Notes: generated by a model from the sequence alone, not told the origin. A DNA stretch of 64,000 nucleotides from Lachnospiraceae bacterium UBA3641 (GCA_002373875.1 DFKQ01000003.1:1-64000), one strand, 5' to 3'. Positions 8,252 to 16,663 are shown, counted from the first letter of the stretch. Numbers and translations: made by a program.

Positions 8252-9943
8252 TTATGTATCTTCGGTGAGGGCATCAGGAGTCCGTCTTACCCATTCACAC
8301 AAAGCGATAACACAGAAGATCATGGGAGTACACAGGATCTGCTGGTAACAGAAAATATTATGGAAGAAATAGCCGAATATTGCGGCTATGCCTGCTACAG
8401 CTACCGGATTATCGCATTTCTTCATAAAAATGATGACAGCGCTTACAAAAATACCCATATATGAAATGAAACCAAGTATTCCTTCATTAAAAAGCATGTT
8501 AAGCCATTCGTTATGGCAGCAGACAACGATCTCGCCGGCCCAGAATTGCTGCATTTCGCTGGCTCTTGGTTCGGCAGCATAGGCCACCGTTGCATAACAG
8601 TCAGGTCCGGGACCTGTAAGAGCCATACCTTTCCACAGGGGCTCCCGCATAACTTCTATGGTATTTCGCCAGGTATAGCCTCGGTTGTTACCCCAATTAT
8701 CATTGAAAGTCAGATATTCCACACCCTGAAGAGCCGAAACTGGCAGCATTCCCCGTGTGTTAAGGTATCCAATAAGTATTCCCAGAGGCAGGAGCGCAAT
8801 GATCAGAGCAACAAGAACATTACGGATGCTCTTGTGTTCGTTTATAAGGAACTTTTCACCATTGAAGATCTTCCTTATGTAAATATAAAAAACAATAAGT
8901 ACAGCTAAAAGGACCCAGGTAACGATCGATTTGGACACAAAGAATGACAGGTTGTCTAGCTGTGTTGCCTTTTCGGGAAAGAGGATCTGAAATATTCCTA
9001 TGATCTTCATGGAACCAAGCATAACGATCATCATTTCCAGAAAGTTCAGGAAAATGTCATTACTTGTGAAGGAAACTGCGAATAAGACAGTTACTATGGC
9101 AACAAATGCCAGATAGGCTGAATCGGAATTCTGGGTAACAAAGGTGGCGCCTCCCATTGCAACATAGATGGTCAGGAGTATATTGGATACAGTGATCTTA
9201 CGCTGTTTGAATTCAAAAAAGGCCATACCGATCGGCAGAAGGACAACCATAAAGCTTGAATACCATGAAGACTGTCCAAGCGTGGAGAGAAACTTAAGCA
9301 TATGATATTCTTCAAGATTCTCGTAAAGCCCCAGAGGATCGATGTGGAAGCGGTGAAGGACGCCGAAGAAAAATACTATAAATGCTGATGCCAGCATAAG
9401 AAAGAGCGCGTCCTTACGCCAGCTGCGCATAAAAAGCCTTGATACAAGAAAGTATAAGGCGCAGAACACCAGTTGGGAACGGAGTCCCATGTTCCAGCCC
9501 TTGTAACCCTCCCAGGGAAGGTTGACGACGGGAGAATCCTCGCCGCCCCTGAAGAGGTAAAATACCGGGAATTCATTGGTTCTGTTTGGTGAGAACAGGT
9601 AGGACAGGATCGAGGCAACGGCAAAGGCGATAACAAACCAGTCGATCAGTGACAGTGATTTAACGCTTGTCTTGATCGAAGCTGCATTTATCTTTTTCTC
9701 CTTAAAGAGTGCAAAAATATAAACAGCCAGCATTATGGCAGCCATAGTCAGGAACGATATGGTTATGTACATGAACATCTTATATTTAAAATCACCTATA
9801 TCGAAGTACTTATCATGATAAAACAGGGGCATTGCAACAAAAAATATGCATACATATGTAGTGACAAGAATTCTGAAGATGTAAAGGGTGACATCAGATG
9901 CCGACATCGGCTGACTTTTACTTTTTTTACCTTTTTTGCTCAT
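8252..9943 (-). CDS. O-antigen ligase / polymerase family membrane protein
   Basis: The 563-residue protein has about a dozen hydrophobic segments after a basic N terminus. A large extracytoplasmic loop (about residues 395-480) is followed by CHNEWLNMLFNEGILGFISYMG, which matches the Wzy_C/RfaL ligase signature. Such proteins polymerise or transfer lipid-linked glycans at the outer face of the membrane. In a Gram-positive cell the acceptor would be the cell wall, a protein or another glycan chain. It lies head-to-tail with the foldase gene, 86 bases upstream of it. The substrate is unknown. Confidence 0.8.
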   Translation of the reverse strand: MSKKGKKSKSQPMSASDVTLYIFRILVTTYVCIFFVAMPLFYHDKYFDIGDFKYKMFMYITISFLTMAAIMLAVYIFALFKEKKINAASIKTSVKSLSLIDWFVIAFAVASILSYLFSPNRTNEFPVFYLFRGGEDSPVVNLPWEGYKGWNMGLRSQLVFCALYFLVSRLFMRSWRKDALFLMLASAFIVFFFGVLHRFHIDPLGLYENLEEYHMLKFLSTLGQSSWYSSFMVVLLPIGMAFFEFKQRKITVSNILLTIYVAMGGATFVTQNSDSAYLAFVAIVTVLFAVSFTSNDIFLNFLEMMIVMLGSMKIIGIFQILFPEKATQLDNLSFFVSKSIVTWVLLAVLIVFYIYIRKIFNGEKFLINEHKSIRNVLVALIIALLPLGILIGYLNTRGMLPVSALQGVEYLTFNDNWGNNRGYTWRNTIEVMREPLWKGMALTGPGPDCYATVAYAAEPRASEMQQFWAGEIVVCCHNEWLNMLFNEGILGFISYMGIFVSAVIIFMKKCDNPVAVAGIAAIFGYFFHNIFCYQQILCTPMIFCVIALCEWVRRTPDALTEDT

Positions 9944-9996
9944 TTGAAACTCCTTGTTTTAATAAAATTCATGCAATAGTATACAACCGTTACCAT

Positions 9997-10025
9997 TTTA
10001 CAGCAACTCTTCTTTAAGATATAAT
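9997..10025 (+). promoter_or_regulatory. Sigma-A-type promoter
   Basis: TTTACA (9997-10002) and TATAAT (10020-10025) are 17 bases apart, 34 bases before the Sel1-like gene and divergent from the ligase-like gene. Confidence 0.7.
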
Positions 10026-10058
10026 AGGTGGAAGATCAGTAAAAAGGGGGGATCAGGG

Positions 10059-11081
10059 ATGAATCGGTTCAGGTGTGACGGTTCTTATGAAGATGATATG
10101 TATGAGTACACCGAGGGAGTGTTCAAGAAATACGGAGCATCCTCAAGGTCGGCTGAGAGGGAGATCATGATATTGGCCGAGGAGGGTAACACGGTGGCCC
10201 TTAAGCTTTATGCCGATATGATCTTCTATAAGAGGATATTCAGAAGAAATGCTTACAGGGATGCCTTCTCACTGTACTTAAGGTCAGCCGGCATAAGTAT
10301 TTCGGAAACCGGAGAATGGGAGATAAGTGAAAGGGCCTATCCTGTATCGTACTGGACTATAGCCTTTTGTCTCGTCAATTACAGAAGGGGATCGTTTCTT
10401 ATCAAGTGTGAGGCAATTCCCATTATAGATAGCATGACCGTATCTGAGAGACTCTCTGCGGCAATAGAACTGGCTGTTTCATCCCTCCAGCATGCGGTTA
10501 TCCCCGGAGCTCTCAACCTCATAGGACATATACTCTATGTTCTATCGAAGGATGACCGGTTGTATGAGGATCTTAAGGATGTGATAGAAGCCAATATACC
10601 CATCAAATCCTCCCTTGCCGACATGGCAGAGGAATACTATAAGGAGGCAGCACGGAAGGGATATGTGTATGCGGCTAATAATCTTGCGGCGAGGGAAGCG
10701 GACAGGATACTGCAGATGGAAAAGGAGGCTGATGGCGAAGCGTTTAAGTCTGCGGTGGACAGATATGCTGAATACCTTAAGATGTCGGCAGACAGGTACG
10801 AGCCCTACGCTGCCAACCGGCTGGGACTTCTCTATATGACAGGTGAGATAAGGGGAAGGGAAGGAGTCGTTATCTGTAAGGAATATACGGATGCTGTGCT
10901 TGCCAAGGAATATTTCAATAAGGCAACCGTATGCCCGGATGCCAACTCCGCATGGGCTTACTTCAACCTGATCAAGTACTTCCACAAGGATTATGATAAT
11001 GATATAGAGCATATGAATGAGCACATGGATTATATCAAGGAACTGAACCCTTATGTGTACGGGCTGGCCATGGAACTGTGA
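10059..11081 (+). CDS. Sel1/TPR-like helical repeat protein
   Basis: The 340-residue protein has no signal peptide or membrane segment. Its second half contains Sel1-like helix pairs, for example MAEEYYKEAARKGYVYAANNLA (broken across two helices), YAANRLGLLYMTG and SAWAYFNLIKYF. Such repeats usually mediate protein-protein contact. A strong GGGGGGA ribosome site precedes the ATG and a good promoter lies just upstream. Nothing identifies its partner. Confidence 0.65.
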   Translation: MNRFRCDGSYEDDMYEYTEGVFKKYGASSRSAEREIMILAEEGNTVALKLYADMIFYKRIFRRNAYRDAFSLYLRSAGISISETGEWEISERAYPVSYWTIAFCLVNYRRGSFLIKCEAIPIIDSMTVSERLSAAIELAVSSLQHAVIPGALNLIGHILYVLSKDDRLYEDLKDVIEANIPIKSSLADMAEEYYKEAARKGYVYAANNLAAREADRILQMEKEADGEAFKSAVDRYAEYLKMSADRYEPYAANRLGLLYMTGEIRGREGVVICKEYTDAVLAKEYFNKATVCPDANSAWAYFNLIKYFHKDYDNDIEHMNEHMDYIKELNPYVYGLAMEL

Positions 11082-11147
11082 CCGGATATAGACCGGGATA
11101 AGCAATGAACTGACACAGGCCGTGGGAGTACGGCAGGTTATAAAGAG

Positions 11148-11175
11148 TGTCATCCTGAGCAAAGCGAAGGATCTT
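11148..11175 (+). repeat. Dispersed short repeat (TGTCATCCTGAGC type)
   Basis: TGTCATCCTGAGCAAAGCGA followed by AGGATCTT matches a well-known intergenic repeat in many bacterial genomes. If translated it gives the familiar artefact VILSKAKDL, which argues that the downstream gene starts at 11188 rather than at the earlier in-frame ATG at 11122. Confidence 0.7.
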
Positions 11176-11187
11176 AATGAGGTACAT

Positions 11188-13386
11188 ATGGAACAATATA
11201 TAAAATTAAAAGACCTTGCGGGTCATCTGCATTTAAATAAGGGAGATAATGTATACGTAACATCCGATGTTAAGCAGCTTCTGTATGACTGCATGCAGCA
11301 TGAGGATGATACGGATCTTAATATACTGATAGACGGGATAACAGATATAATAGGACCCGATGCAACGCTTGTATTTCCGACCTTCAACTGGGCCTTCTGC
11401 AAGGGTGAAGCATATGATCATTATAAGACGCCCTGTAAGACGGGGTCTTTAGGTAAGCTGGCGCTTAAAAGGAATGACTTTTCAAGAACTAAGCACCCTA
11501 TTTACTCATTTGCCGTTTGGGGAAGGGATAAGGAAGAACTGTGTGCAATGGATAACAAGTCATCATTTGGTCCCGATTCACCCTTTGCATTTATGGTCGA
11601 CCATGGCTACCGTAATCTCTTTATAGATAAGGATACGCAGCATTCCTTCGTATTCGTCCATTACGCGGAGGAATCAAGCGGTCCCGTGCCATATCGTTAT
11701 CTTAAGGATTTTACGGCCGATTACACGGATGCCTCGGGACTTGTGCGCAGTGCCACCTATTCCATGAATGTGCGTAATCTCGGCATGGATGTTGAAAACA
11801 CGATACTTCCTCTCGAGGATGAATTTATGGAGAAGGGGATAGAGGAGAAGTTCTTCGTTAACGGCATAGAATATAAGATAATAGAACTTAAGGAGAGTCA
11901 TCCGATAATCGTTTCGGATGTGATCAACAACAGGAGCAGGCGGGTGTGTTCATATATCGGACAGGATGATGACCCTGAGGTTCTCGGCAACAGTATGTAT
12001 AAGCTCGCGGACAGACTTTTCCCGATATGCCGGTCCATAACAGGCGAGGGTGTAAGGGAGACCTTTGATATTCTTAAGGAGTATATTCCCGATCTTGTGC
12101 TTTACGAGGTACCTACGGGGACTAAGGTAATGGACTGGACCGTGCCTAAGGAATGGAGGATTGAGGAAGCCTACATAGAGGATGAAAACGGCAAAAGGAT
12201 AATTGACTTTAAGGACAATAATCTTCATGTTCTTGGTTACTCGGTGCCTGTGGATGAATGGATGAGCTTTGATGAACTGGAGTCTCATATCTACACATTA
12301 AAGGATCAGCCGGACCTCATACCATATGTTACTTCCTATTATAAGGAACGCTGGGGTTTTTCGATGAGTCAGGTTATGAAGGACAGCCTTGACAGGAGCC
12401 TTAAGTACCATGCGGTGATCAAGTCGTCACTTTTCGACGGTCATCTTACCTACGGGGAGCTTATAATCCCGGGTGTGCTTGAGAAGGAGGTATTCCTGTC
12501 AACCTATATATGCCATCCCTCTATGGCCAATAATGAATGTTCGGGTCCGTCGGTCATGACTCATCTTATTTCCTATATTAAGAGCAAGCGTAACAGAAGG
12601 TATACCTACCGTATAGTGTTTGTACCCGAAACGATAGGTGCGATAACCTACCTGTCCAAGAATCTTGACCATATGAAGAAGAAGGTGATCGCGGGCTTTA
12701 ACTTAACCTGTGTGGGCGATGACAGGGATTATTCTATCGTTCATTCAAGATACGCAGATACGCTGGCTGATAAGGTGCTGACATCAGTCCTTGAATCACA
12801 TACAGACAGTTACTCGGATTACTCATATTTAAAGCGCGGTTCGGATGAGAGACAGTATCAGGCTCCGGGAGTTGACCTGCCCCTGGTGTGTTTCTGCAGA
12901 TCCAAATATCATGTTTACCCTGAGTATCACACATCGGGGGACAACATGTCCATAGTATCGCCGGAGGGCTTCTATGGTGCCTTCAGCGTGATGCGCAAGT
13001 GTATCGACAAGATAGAAGACATGAATGAATACATGATCCGGGCAGCAGGAGACAGTTCAGGAGACAGGGGACGGTTCTCTGTCACCCCTGATAGGCAGTG
13101 TTTGGCAGAAAGAAGCAACGGTACTCTGGAAACAGAAAACCGTTCCCTGTCTCCAAAGTACCGGGTAACCTGTCTGTGTGAGCCTCAGCTTGGCAAGAGG
13201 GGGCTTGTGCCTACAATGAGTTCCAAGGAGACTTATCAGGAAACGCTTGCAATGAAGGATGTACTGGCTTATGCTGACGGGACCCACACGGTTTCGGAGC
13301 TTGCCGGGATTATCGGACAACCCATTGAGGTTGTGCTTAAGGTTATAAAGCAGCTGCTGGAAGCGGATCTGCTTACCGAAGTATAA
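11188..13386 (+). CDS. AAC(3)-like acetyltransferase fused to DUF4910 aminopeptidase-like domain
   Basis: The 732-residue protein has two parts. Residues about 1-260 resemble the aminoglycoside 3-N-acetyltransferase fold (VFPTFNWAFCKGEAY, RTKHPIYSFAVWG, FIDKDTQHSFVFVHYAE). Members in glycan loci probably acetylate amino sugars. Residues about 275-732 match DUF4910, a zinc-aminopeptidase-like domain with YICHPSMANNECSGP, FVPETIGAI, RGSDERQY and YHTSGDN, ending in a winged-helix segment. About 42 residues (616-657), in a place where the family has none, are encoded by a REP-like palindrome (13060-13154). ATG 11188 follows a GAGG site; the earlier ATG lies before a dispersed repeat. The substrate is unknown. 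Confidence 0.8.
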   Translation: MEQYIKLKDLAGHLHLNKGDNVYVTSDVKQLLYDCMQHEDDTDLNILIDGITDIIGPDATLVFPTFNWAFCKGEAYDHYKTPCKTGSLGKLALKRNDFSRTKHPIYSFAVWGRDKEELCAMDNKSSFGPDSPFAFMVDHGYRNLFIDKDTQHSFVFVHYAEESSGPVPYRYLKDFTADYTDASGLVRSATYSMNVRNLGMDVENTILPLEDEFMEKGIEEKFFVNGIEYKIIELKESHPIIVSDVINNRSRRVCSYIGQDDDPEVLGNSMYKLADRLFPICRSITGEGVRETFDILKEYIPDLVLYEVPTGTKVMDWTVPKEWRIEEAYIEDENGKRIIDFKDNNLHVLGYSVPVDEWMSFDELESHIYTLKDQPDLIPYVTSYYKERWGFSMSQVMKDSLDRSLKYHAVIKSSLFDGHLTYGELIIPGVLEKEVFLSTYICHPSMANNECSGPSVMTHLISYIKSKRNRRYTYRIVFVPETIGAITYLSKNLDHMKKKVIAGFNLTCVGDDRDYSIVHSRYADTLADKVLTSVLESHTDSYSDYSYLKRGSDERQYQAPGVDLPLVCFCRSKYHVYPEYHTSGDNMSIVSPEGFYGAFSVMRKCIDKIEDMNEYMIRAAGDSSGDRGRFSVTPDRQCLAERSNGTLETENRSLSPKYRVTCLCEPQLGKRGLVPTMSSKETYQETLAMKDVLAYADGTHTVSELAGIIGQPIEVVLKVIKQLLEADLLTEV
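13060..13154 (+). repeat. REP/RAYT-type palindrome inserted in frame in a coding region
   Basis: GGAGACAGGGGACGGTTCTC (13060-13079) and GAAAACCGTTCCCTGTCTCC (13135-13154) are inverted repeats matching at 18 of 20 positions. The GGGGACGGTTC core is typical of repeats linked to RAYT (REP-associated tyrosine) transposases. The element is open in the gene's frame and adds an arginine- and serine-rich stretch. Confidence 0.8.
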
Positions 13387-13446
13387 ATGCCCCATTGGTT
13401 CTGACGTAAGTGTCAGTAAATATGAAAACCGGAGAGAAGAAGAGAT

Positions 13447-13698
13447 ATGACAAGAGAAGAAATAATGAATAAGGTTAATGAGATATTCAGGGATGTATTT
13501 GATGACGATTCACTCATCATCACGGATTCCACGAACTCGGATGACATTGAGGACTGGGATTCGCTTGAGCATATATCTCTGATAATCTCAATGGAGAAGG
13601 AGTTCGATCTTAAGTTCGATATCAAGGAAGTAAACAAGCTTGAGAATGTAGGCCAGATGGTCGACATGATCAGGGAGAAGCTCGAAGAAAAGTCATAA
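13447..13698 (+). CDS. Acyl carrier protein
   Basis: The 83-residue acidic protein has the four-helix ACP pattern. The phosphopantetheine attachment serine lies in DWDSLEHISL at about residue 39. An ACP holds an acyl or aminoacyl group as a thioester. It stands alone, away from fatty-acid synthesis genes, near a MaoC hydratase and an acyl-CoA/acyl-ACP ligase gene. It is likely dedicated to a special acyl chain rather than bulk fatty-acid synthesis; that is inference from position. The ATG follows a GGAGA site. Confidence 0.88.
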   Translation: MTREEIMNKVNEIFRDVFDDDSLIITDSTNSDDIEDWDSLEHISLIISMEKEFDLKFDIKEVNKLENVGQMVDMIREKLEEKS

Positions 13699-13784
13699 AT
13701 ATAAGATTGATTTCCCGGTTTATATGACAGTTAAATCGGTTAATGGAATAACGTAAAAAGTAGAAAAGATAAAGAATAGTTTTG

Positions 13785-13940
13785 CTATATAACAATGTTA
13801 TGTAACATTAATACATAACAATAATACATAACAAAGATGTACAACGTTGATATATAACAATAATATATAACGAAGATACATAACAACGATACGTAACAAC
13901 GATACGTAACACAAATATATAACGACGATATATATCGCTG
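13785..13940 (+). repeat. Twelve 13-bp tandem repeats (consensus ATAYRTAACAAYG)
   Basis: From 13785 to 13940 the sequence divides exactly into twelve 13-mers, for example ATACATAACAATA, ATATATAACGAAG and ATACGTAACAACG. A TAAC core recurs every 13 bases in nearly every unit. The array ends about ten bases before the maoC ribosome site. It could be a regulator-binding array or a slippage-prone leader. Confidence 0.85.
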
Positions 13941-13964
13941 TTATCTTAAGGAGATATCCGTATA

Positions 13965-14408
13965 ATGAATACATACACATACGACCAGATAGAAATAGGC
14001 CATAAAGAGAGCTTTACAGTCAGGGTCACGCAGGAGGATATGGATAAATTCCGTGAGATAACCGGAGATGTAAATCCCCTCCATAAGGATGCGGAATATG
14101 CCGGATCATTAGGACACCCGGGCTGTGTTGTCTTTGGAATGTTAACGGCATCATATCTGTCAACGCTGGCGGGGGTATATCTCCCCGGTGAGCATTCCCT
14201 TATACACAGTGTGAAGACAGGGTTTTCAAACGCTGTATATGTTGGTGATGAACTGACGATCGAAGGTACCGTGACCGAAAAAAACGATACTTTTGAACTG
14301 ATCATCATAAAAGCTGTTATAAAAAATCAGGCCGGCAGGAAGGTGTGCAAGGCTGAAATGCAGGTTGGAATTGGGCATGAGGTGGCTGCGAAGCAGACGG
14401 AGTCCTGA
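13965..14408 (+). CDS. MaoC-family (R)-specific enoyl-CoA/ACP hydratase
   Basis: The 147-residue protein is a single hot-dog-fold domain. The MaoC catalytic signature, ITGDVNPLHKDAEYA, lies at about residues 26-40, supplying the Asp and His that add water across a trans-2-enoyl thioester. GCVVFGMLTASYLSTLAGVYLPG follows as in FabZ/PhaJ-like members. An AAGGAG site precedes the ATG. The last residues (IGHEVAAKQTES) are encoded by one copy of a duplicated 34-base segment, so the natural C terminus may have been altered. A role with the nearby ACP is plausible. Confidence 0.88.
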   Translation: MNTYTYDQIEIGHKESFTVRVTQEDMDKFREITGDVNPLHKDAEYAGSLGHPGCVVFGMLTASYLSTLAGVYLPGEHSLIHSVKTGFSNAVYVGDELTIEGTVTEKNDTFELIIIKAVIKNQAGRKVCKAEMQVGIGHEVAAKQTES

Positions 14409-14449
14409 TGCCGTAAATTGGGCATGAGGTGGCTGCGAAGCAGACGGAG
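14369..14449 (+). repeat. 34-bp direct duplication, period 47
   Basis: AATTGGGCATGAGGTGGCTG plus the next 14 bases occurs at 14369-14402 and again, identical, at 14416-14449. The first copy overlaps the 3' end and stop region of maoC; the second lies before the sirtuin ribosome site. Confidence 0.9.
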
Positions 14450-14465
14450 AAAAAGGAGGATTAAA

Positions 14466-15221
14466 ATGAGCGAAATTGAAAAACTGAAGGAACTGATCGA
14501 TGAGAGCGAAAACATTGTGTTCTTCGGGGGAGCGGGAGTGTCGACCGAGAGCGGGATCCCGGATTTCAGGAGTAAGGACGGTCTGTACAATCAGCATGAT
14601 GTACAGTTCGATATGTATCAGCCCGAATATCTCTTAAGCCACAGCTGCCTTGTCAATGAGCCGAAGATTTATTATGAGTTCCACAGGCAGAAGATGGATA
14701 CCCGAAACATAGAGCCCAACAATGCCCACAAGTATCTGGCTGCTCTTGAGAAGGCAGGCAAGCTTAAAGCGATCGTGACCCAGAACATAGACGGACTTCA
14801 TCAGAAGGCCGGAAGTAAGGTCGTGTATGAGATACATGGCAGTGCGCTCAGGAATTACTGTATGAAGTGTAAAAAAGAATACCCGTATGACTATATATTT
14901 GAATCAAAAGAACCTATTCCCAAGTGTTCATGCGGTGGAACGATACGTCCAGATATCACCTTATATGAGGAAGGTCTTCCCGACGACCAGGTTGACGGAG
15001 CAATACGATCAATAGCGGGGGCTGACATGCTTATAATAGGAGGAACTTCGCTTACGGTGTATCCGGCGGCTTCATTCATTAACTATTTCAAGGGCAAAAA
15101 CCTTGTAATAATCAATCAGGCTGAAATAAATGTCCGTACAGCTCCTAACACTCTTATCATAAAGGACAGGATAGGCCGGGTCTTCAGTGAACTTGCAAAG
15201 CTTCAGGGAATAAAATTGTGA
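14466..15221 (+). CDS. SIR2-family NAD-dependent protein deacylase (sirtuin)
   Basis: The 251-residue protein has the sirtuin NAD-binding motif GAGVSTESGIPDFRS at about residues 19-33, the catalytic TQNIDGLHQKAG (about 100-111) and the HGS histidine near 123. A zinc-binding set, CMKC and CSCGG, is also present. It removes acyl groups from lysines using NAD. An in-frame ATG upstream exists, but ATG 14466 follows an AAGGAGG site and fits the family start. The gene sits 57 bases after maoC and may share its transcript. Confidence 0.93.
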   Translation: MSEIEKLKELIDESENIVFFGGAGVSTESGIPDFRSKDGLYNQHDVQFDMYQPEYLLSHSCLVNEPKIYYEFHRQKMDTRNIEPNNAHKYLAALEKAGKLKAIVTQNIDGLHQKAGSKVVYEIHGSALRNYCMKCKKEYPYDYIFESKEPIPKCSCGGTIRPDITLYEEGLPDDQVDGAIRSIAGADMLIIGGTSLTVYPAASFINYFKGKNLVIINQAEINVRTAPNTLIIKDRIGRVFSELAKLQGIKL

Positions 15222-15286
15222 TTTGGAATTACGTTTTCAAGGAAATACTTGAAATCCGTGTGATTCTGTGTTACCATTTTTACTCG

Positions 15287-15295
15287 TGATACAAT
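15287..15295 (+). promoter_or_regulatory. Extended -10 promoter of rpsF operon
   Basis: TGATACAAT is an extended -10 box about 80 bases before rpsF. The -35 region (TGTGTT) is weak. A short GC-rich palindrome, CAGGGCCCTG, lies in the predicted leader. Confidence 0.45.
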
Positions 15296-15377
15296 TGTTG
15301 GCAGGGCAGGGCCCTGACCCTTAATTCCTTGCTTCATCAATGTAAGATGAGGCCAGAGACCAAAAGGAGGTACTAGC

Positions 15378-15665
15378 ATGAACAAATATGAGTTATGCGT
15401 TGTTCTTAGTGCTAAGATCGAAGATGACGAGAGAGCAGCCACCCTCGAGAAGGTACAGAAGTACATTACTCGTTTCGGAGGCACGGTAACGAACATCGAA
15501 GAATGGGGTAAGAAGAGATTAGCTTACGAGATTCAGAAGATGAAGGAAGCTTACTACTACTTCGTACAGTTTGACGCCGAATCAACAGCTCCCATTGAAA
15601 TCGAGAATCGCGTGCGCATCATGGAAAACGTTATCAGGTTCTTATGCGTTAGAGCAGATGCATAA
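15378..15665 (+). CDS. rpsF: Ribosomal protein S6
   Basis: The 95-residue protein matches bS6: MNKYELCVVLSAKIEDDER, GGTVTNIEEWGKKRLAYEI, and YYYFVQFDAE. S6 binds S18 on the platform of the small subunit. It heads the widespread Gram-positive order rpsF-ssb-rpsR and has an AAGGAGG site. Confidence 0.98.
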   Translation: MNKYELCVVLSAKIEDDERAATLEKVQKYITRFGGTVTNIEEWGKKRLAYEIQKMKEAYYYFVQFDAESTAPIEIENRVRIMENVIRFLCVRADA

Positions 15666-15682
15666 TAGGAAGTGAGCAGATA

Positions 15683-16120
15683 ATGAATAAAGTTATCCTT
15701 ATGGGAAGATTAACACGTGATCCTGATGTAAGATATTCATCGGGGGATAATGCAATGGCCATCGCGAGATATACGCTTGCGGTAGACAGAAGGTTTAAGA
15801 GAAACGGTGACGACCAGACGGCTGATTTCATAGGATGTGTGGCATTCGGCAGGCAGGGCGAATTCGCTGAGAAATATTTCAGGAAGGGAACCAAGGTTGC
15901 CGTTACCGGACGTATTCAGACAGGAAGCTACACCAATAAGGACGGTCAGAAGGTATACACCACGGACGTAGTCGTAGAGGAGCAGGAATTCGCGGAGAGC
16001 AAGAATGCCGGAACAGATAATTCCGGATTTGCACCTGCAGGACCTGCGCAAGCAACTGACCCGGGAGACGGCTTTATGAACATTCCGGACGGAATAGATG
16101 AGGAACTGCCGTTTAACTAG
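15683..16120 (+). CDS. ssb: Single-stranded DNA-binding protein
   Basis: The 145-residue protein has an N-terminal OB fold ([41 protein letters not shown]) for single-stranded DNA. A flexible tail ends in the acidic sequence IDEELPFN. The last residues are the usual docking tip for replication and repair partners. It lies between rpsF and rpsR, 17 bases after rpsF. Confidence 0.97.
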   Translation: MNKVILMGRLTRDPDVRYSSGDNAMAIARYTLAVDRRFKRNGDDQTADFIGCVAFGRQGEFAEKYFRKGTKVAVTGRIQTGSYTNKDGQKVYTTDVVVEEQEFAESKNAGTDNSGFAPAGPAQATDPGDGFMNIPDGIDEELPFN

Positions 16121-16143
16121 GGTTACCTAAGGAGGTAATTGAA

Positions 16144-16419
16144 ATGGCTTATAACAGACCACAGGGAGATAATGACAGGGCTGATTCTCCGATGAGGAGA
16201 AGAGGCGGAATTCGCAGAAGGAAGAAGGTATGCGCATTCTGTGGTAAGGATAAGAATATTGATTATAAGGATGCAGCTACACTTAAGAAGTTTGTTTCCG
16301 AGAGGGGTAAGATCCTTCCCAGAAGGATCACCGGAACATGCGCTAAGCATCAGAGGGCACTTACTGTTGCCGTTAAGAGGGCGCGTCACGTAGCTATCAT
16401 GCCTTATGTACAGGATTGA
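16144..16419 (+). CDS. rpsR: Ribosomal protein S18
   Basis: The 91-residue protein matches bS18 in its core, [38 protein letters not shown] and [21 protein letters not shown] (each quoted across contiguous family blocks, here abbreviated as [24 protein letters not shown] and [13 protein letters not shown]). It has an arginine-rich N terminus. It pairs with S6 and closes the operon before a strong terminator. Confidence 0.97.
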   Translation: MAYNRPQGDNDRADSPMRRRGGIRRRKKVCAFCGKDKNIDYKDAATLKKFVSERGKILPRRITGTCAKHQRALTVAVKRARHVAIMPYVQD

Positions 16420-16437
16420 TGATCATTTTGGAACTGA

Positions 16438-16465
16438 AAAACCGGCTGCGTCTGCAGCCGGTTTT
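16438..16465 (+). terminator. Rho-independent terminator of rpsF-ssb-rpsR
   Basis: AAAACCGGCTGC (16438-16449) and GCAGCCGGTTTT (16454-16465) form a perfect stem with a GTCT loop and a T tail. Confidence 0.92.
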
Positions 16466-16509
16466 TAATCGATTATAGTTTTTGTACTCAATGTATCGAA
16501 AACATGTTC

Positions 16510-16538
16510 TTGATATGGTGAAGCCCATATGATATTAT
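16510..16538 (+). promoter_or_regulatory. Promoter of toxin mRNA
   Basis: TTGATA (16510-16515) and TATTAT (16533-16538) are exactly 17 bases apart, just ahead of the short toxin gene. Confidence 0.7.
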
Positions 16539-16555
16539 AAAGCGTGGAGCGGTAT

Positions 16556-16571
16556 CCCTGCGTATGCAGGG
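16556..16571 (+). promoter_or_regulatory. Hairpin covering the toxin ribosome-binding site
   Basis: CCCTGC (16556-16561) and GCAGGG (16566-16571) pair around a GTAT loop. The right arm overlaps the GGGAG ribosome site of the toxin, so translation from the intact transcript would be restrained, as in other type I toxin mRNAs. Confidence 0.65.
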
Positions 16572-16582
16572 AGATGATGCCA

Positions 16583-16663
16583 ATGGTAACTTATGCGGAA
16601 TTATTTACATATTCTCTGGTTATTATAGCAGTTATAACATTGGTTTATAAGATAAAGAAATAA
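16583..16663 (+). CDS. Small hydrophobic holin-like toxin of a type I toxin-antitoxin system
   Basis: A 26-codon frame encodes MVTYAELFTYSLVIIAVITL then VYKIKK: one membrane helix followed by a lysine-rich end. This matches the clostridial putative holin-like toxin family, related in design to TxpA/BsrG. Two further ATGs (16574, 16577) are in frame and would add MMP. It has its own promoter, a ribosome site hidden in a hairpin, and a terminator stem beginning at its stop codon. An antisense promoter faces it. In this family the peptide damages the cell membrane when its antisense RNA is lost. Toxicity here is inferred. Confidence 0.8.
   Translation: MVTYAELFTYSLVIIAVITLVYKIKK

Noticed and set aside
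11122..11187. Earlier start of the AAC(3)-DUF4910 gene
   Set aside because: The added residues come from a dispersed TGTCATCCTGAGC repeat, and there is a better site before 11188.
13785..13940. Possible CRISPR array
   Set aside because: The units are 13 bp with no spacers; they are contiguous tandem repeats and no cas genes are nearby.
15296..15377. S6:S18 autoregulatory leader of rpsF
   Set aside because: A short GC-rich palindrome is present, but I could not identify the CCG bulge motif of that RNA, so I do not claim it.
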